Shown: positions 63,210 through 64,000 of the stretch, piece by piece
Numbering within the stretch: position 1 is the stretch's first letter
How the letters are laid out: the number at the start of each line of letters is the position of its first letter
Program-made: the position numbers and the translations under genes
The notes under the pieces: generated by a model
Databases searched by the model: none
Told to the model about the DNA's origin: nothing
Seen by the model: only the letters and a program-made list of their open reading frames with translations
NCBI RefSeq assembly: GCF_024707105.1
Contig: NZ_JANQAJ010000011.1
Location: forward strand, 817,488 to 881,487
DNA length: 64,000 nucleotides
Source: Devosia ginsengisoli
GTDB lineage: Bacteria > Pseudomonadota > Alphaproteobacteria > Rhizobiales > Devosiaceae
Direction: 5' to 3'

Positions 63210-63661
63210 AGCGTGGCCGCCCATATCCAGAGATTGTCGAGGTCGGTTTCCGACATTTCGAGATAGACGCGGGCCGCCTCGATCATGGGGTGGTTGCGCC
63301 GGAATTCCAGCGAGAATTCCAGCATGGACGAAGCGAGGGCCTGTTCCACCGGGTCGGCGATGCTGGCCACCCAATCGTGCAGGGTGGCTTCATAGCCCTG
63401 AGCCCGCACCGCTCCCCAGAACTGATAGGGCTTGAGGATCGGCAAGGCTACAGGCGGCTCGGGCGGCGGCTCGTACAGCTCGACCGGAAAGCTGGGATTG
63501 GCCGCCAGCCAGGCTGTCAGGGCCGCCGTTATGGGTGCATCGTCATCGGGCAGATATGTGTAGTTCATCCGCCCGATGCCTTCGACGGTGAGGTCGATAT
63601 CGAATGTGCCTTCCTCGGCCAGCGCCTTGATCGAATGGACAGTCGTTATGATCGTGCTCAT
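63206..63661 (-). CDS. Phage tail-fibre-associated hypothetical protein
   Basis: A 151-residue protein following the tail-fibre gene with a one-base overlap (TGATG). It has an N-terminal beta-rich part with a Tyr-Leu-Pro-Asp stretch (MNYTYLPDDDAPITAALTAW), a Pro-rich linker (VELYEPPPEPPVALPILKPY), and a helical C-terminus (FSLEFRRNHPMIEAARVYLE). The place after the fibre gene is typical of fibre-assembly or tail-fibre-linked proteins, but no family is certain. The ATG at 63661 is chosen over the one six codons upstream. Confidence 0.72.
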   Translation of the reverse strand: MSTIITTVHSIKALAEEGTFDIDLTVEGIGRMNYTYLPDDDAPITAALTAWLAANPSFPVELYEPPPEPPVALPILKPYQFWGAVRAQGYEATLHDWVASIADPVEQALASSMLEFSLEFRRNHPMIEAARVYLEMSETDLDNLWIWAATL

Positions 63662-64000
63662 CAGGCTGTCCTCACCCAAATGCCGCCCGGAGACCAGCTA
63701 GTCCCATCACCCGAACCGGTGTTTAGTGTCTGTCCAGAGATATTGCGCCAGGTGCCCGGCAGGACAGCGGAGCTTCTCGAAGTGACGGCAGGCCCAGCCA
63801 CCCCTTCACCAGATATGATCTGGGCAAACATGAGTGCACGAAGGTTGGCCCCCGAGGTTGTGCCCCCATTTGCAACGCTTATCGTTGACCCGCCCGCAGT
63901 CGGGAGCAATGCCATAACAACCGACCCAACTGGATAACTGCTGCTCGCAGGGATCGGCGCCGCATCGGTGATGCCATATCCGGCCCGCGTGTTGGGCTTG
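63661..64000 (-). CDS. Phage tail fibre, C-terminal part (5' end beyond window)
   Basis: The frame stays open to the window edge. It shows NTRAGYGITDA, a hallmark of tail-fibre repeats (usually LAGYGITDA), then PVGSVVMALLPTAGG and a Gly/Thr/Ser-rich collar-like C-terminus ending TSWSPGGIWVRTA. This would be the receptor-binding end of the fibre. Only about 112 codons are visible. Confidence 0.82.
   Translation of the reverse strand, partial: KPNTRAGYGITDAAPIPASSSYPVGSVVMALLPTAGGSTISVANGGTTSGANLRALMFAQIISGEGVAGPAVTSRSSAVLPGTWRNISGQTLNTGSGDGTSWSPGGIWVRTA

Larger units (their letters stand above)
52420..64000. mobile_element. P2-like prophage integrated at the 5' end of dusA (left part)
   Basis: The element starts within the first codons of dusA. 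It holds a tyrosine integrase, and a leftward late operon for a contractile tail (fibre, FI, FII, E/E', tape measure, U, X, D) and lysis. No capsid, terminase or replication gene is in the window, so it continues beyond 64000. The left boundary (52420-52490) is estimated from the conserved dusA target, not from a seen repeat; the matching right end is outside the window. Tail genes are intact, so at least this module is not decayed. Confidence 0.85.

Overview
The window looks like a chromosomal segment from a GC-rich alphaproteobacterium, most likely Hyphomicrobiales and close to Devosia/Pelagibacterium. This rests on gene content: GDH-180-type glutamate dehydrogenase, DUF2865, DUF6894, an HWE histidine kinase, an Atm1-type exporter, plant-type DAHP synthase, and two families of GC-rich intergenic inverted repeats. 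No rRNA, tRNA, CRISPR array or insertion sequence was recognised. The taxonomic call is inference; no database was searched.

Layout, left part (1-19.4 kb). A group III truncated haemoglobin (cut by the edge) and a COG2345/SufR-like regulator lie divergent from an Fe-type superoxide dismutase. Then come a flavin reductase-like protein, DUF6894, an orphan sulfate-binding protein, the 1560-residue NAD-glutamate dehydrogenase, fructose-1,6-bisphosphatase, an AGE-family sugar isomerase, nadC-cysQ, a PadR regulator with an RND efflux pair, and a phd-doc toxin-antitoxin module with a conspicuous operator array. The regulator, the bisphosphatase and the RND permease each carry one single-base indel; correcting one base restores a full-length protein in every case.

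Middle part (19.4-52.5 kb). This is ordinary core metabolism and signalling: ArsR plus Atm1 exporter; a minus-strand run cysS, DUF559, two GFA paralogues, cimA and a LysM/Ala-Pro-rich envelope protein that probably starts with CTG; an FAH hydrolase; DUF2865; nadE-gltX; an outer-membrane beta-barrel; a response regulator facing an HWE kinase; DAHP synthase; glutathione reductase; rpiA-DUF2059; an L,D-transpeptidase; moaA with a dienelactone hydrolase; an Lrp/VOC pair; a secreted or anchored nuclease; a PAS-less hybrid-type membrane kinase; an HD-GYP protein; cobT/cobS; a retropepsin-like protease; and dusA.

Right part (about 52.4 kb to the end). A prophage begins at the 5' end of dusA, a known integration hotspot. 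Its tyrosine integrase points right. A long minus-strand late operon runs leftward: tail fibre (cut by the edge), two small proteins, sheath FI, tube FII, tail chaperone gpE with a -1 frameshift extension, tape measure, gpU, gpX, gpD, then a lysis cassette of endolysin, overlapping Rz/Rz1 spanins and a single-TM coiled-coil protein. Order and content match the tail module of P2-like myoviruses. The right attachment site, capsid and replication genes lie outside the window.

The most interesting items are the three indels, two probable CTG starts, the dusA-integrated prophage, the CCCTTTT slippery site in the tail chaperone, an inserted beta-rich module in the sheath protein, a small phage protein with a phospholipase A2-like CCxxHD motif, and the phd-doc operator repeats.
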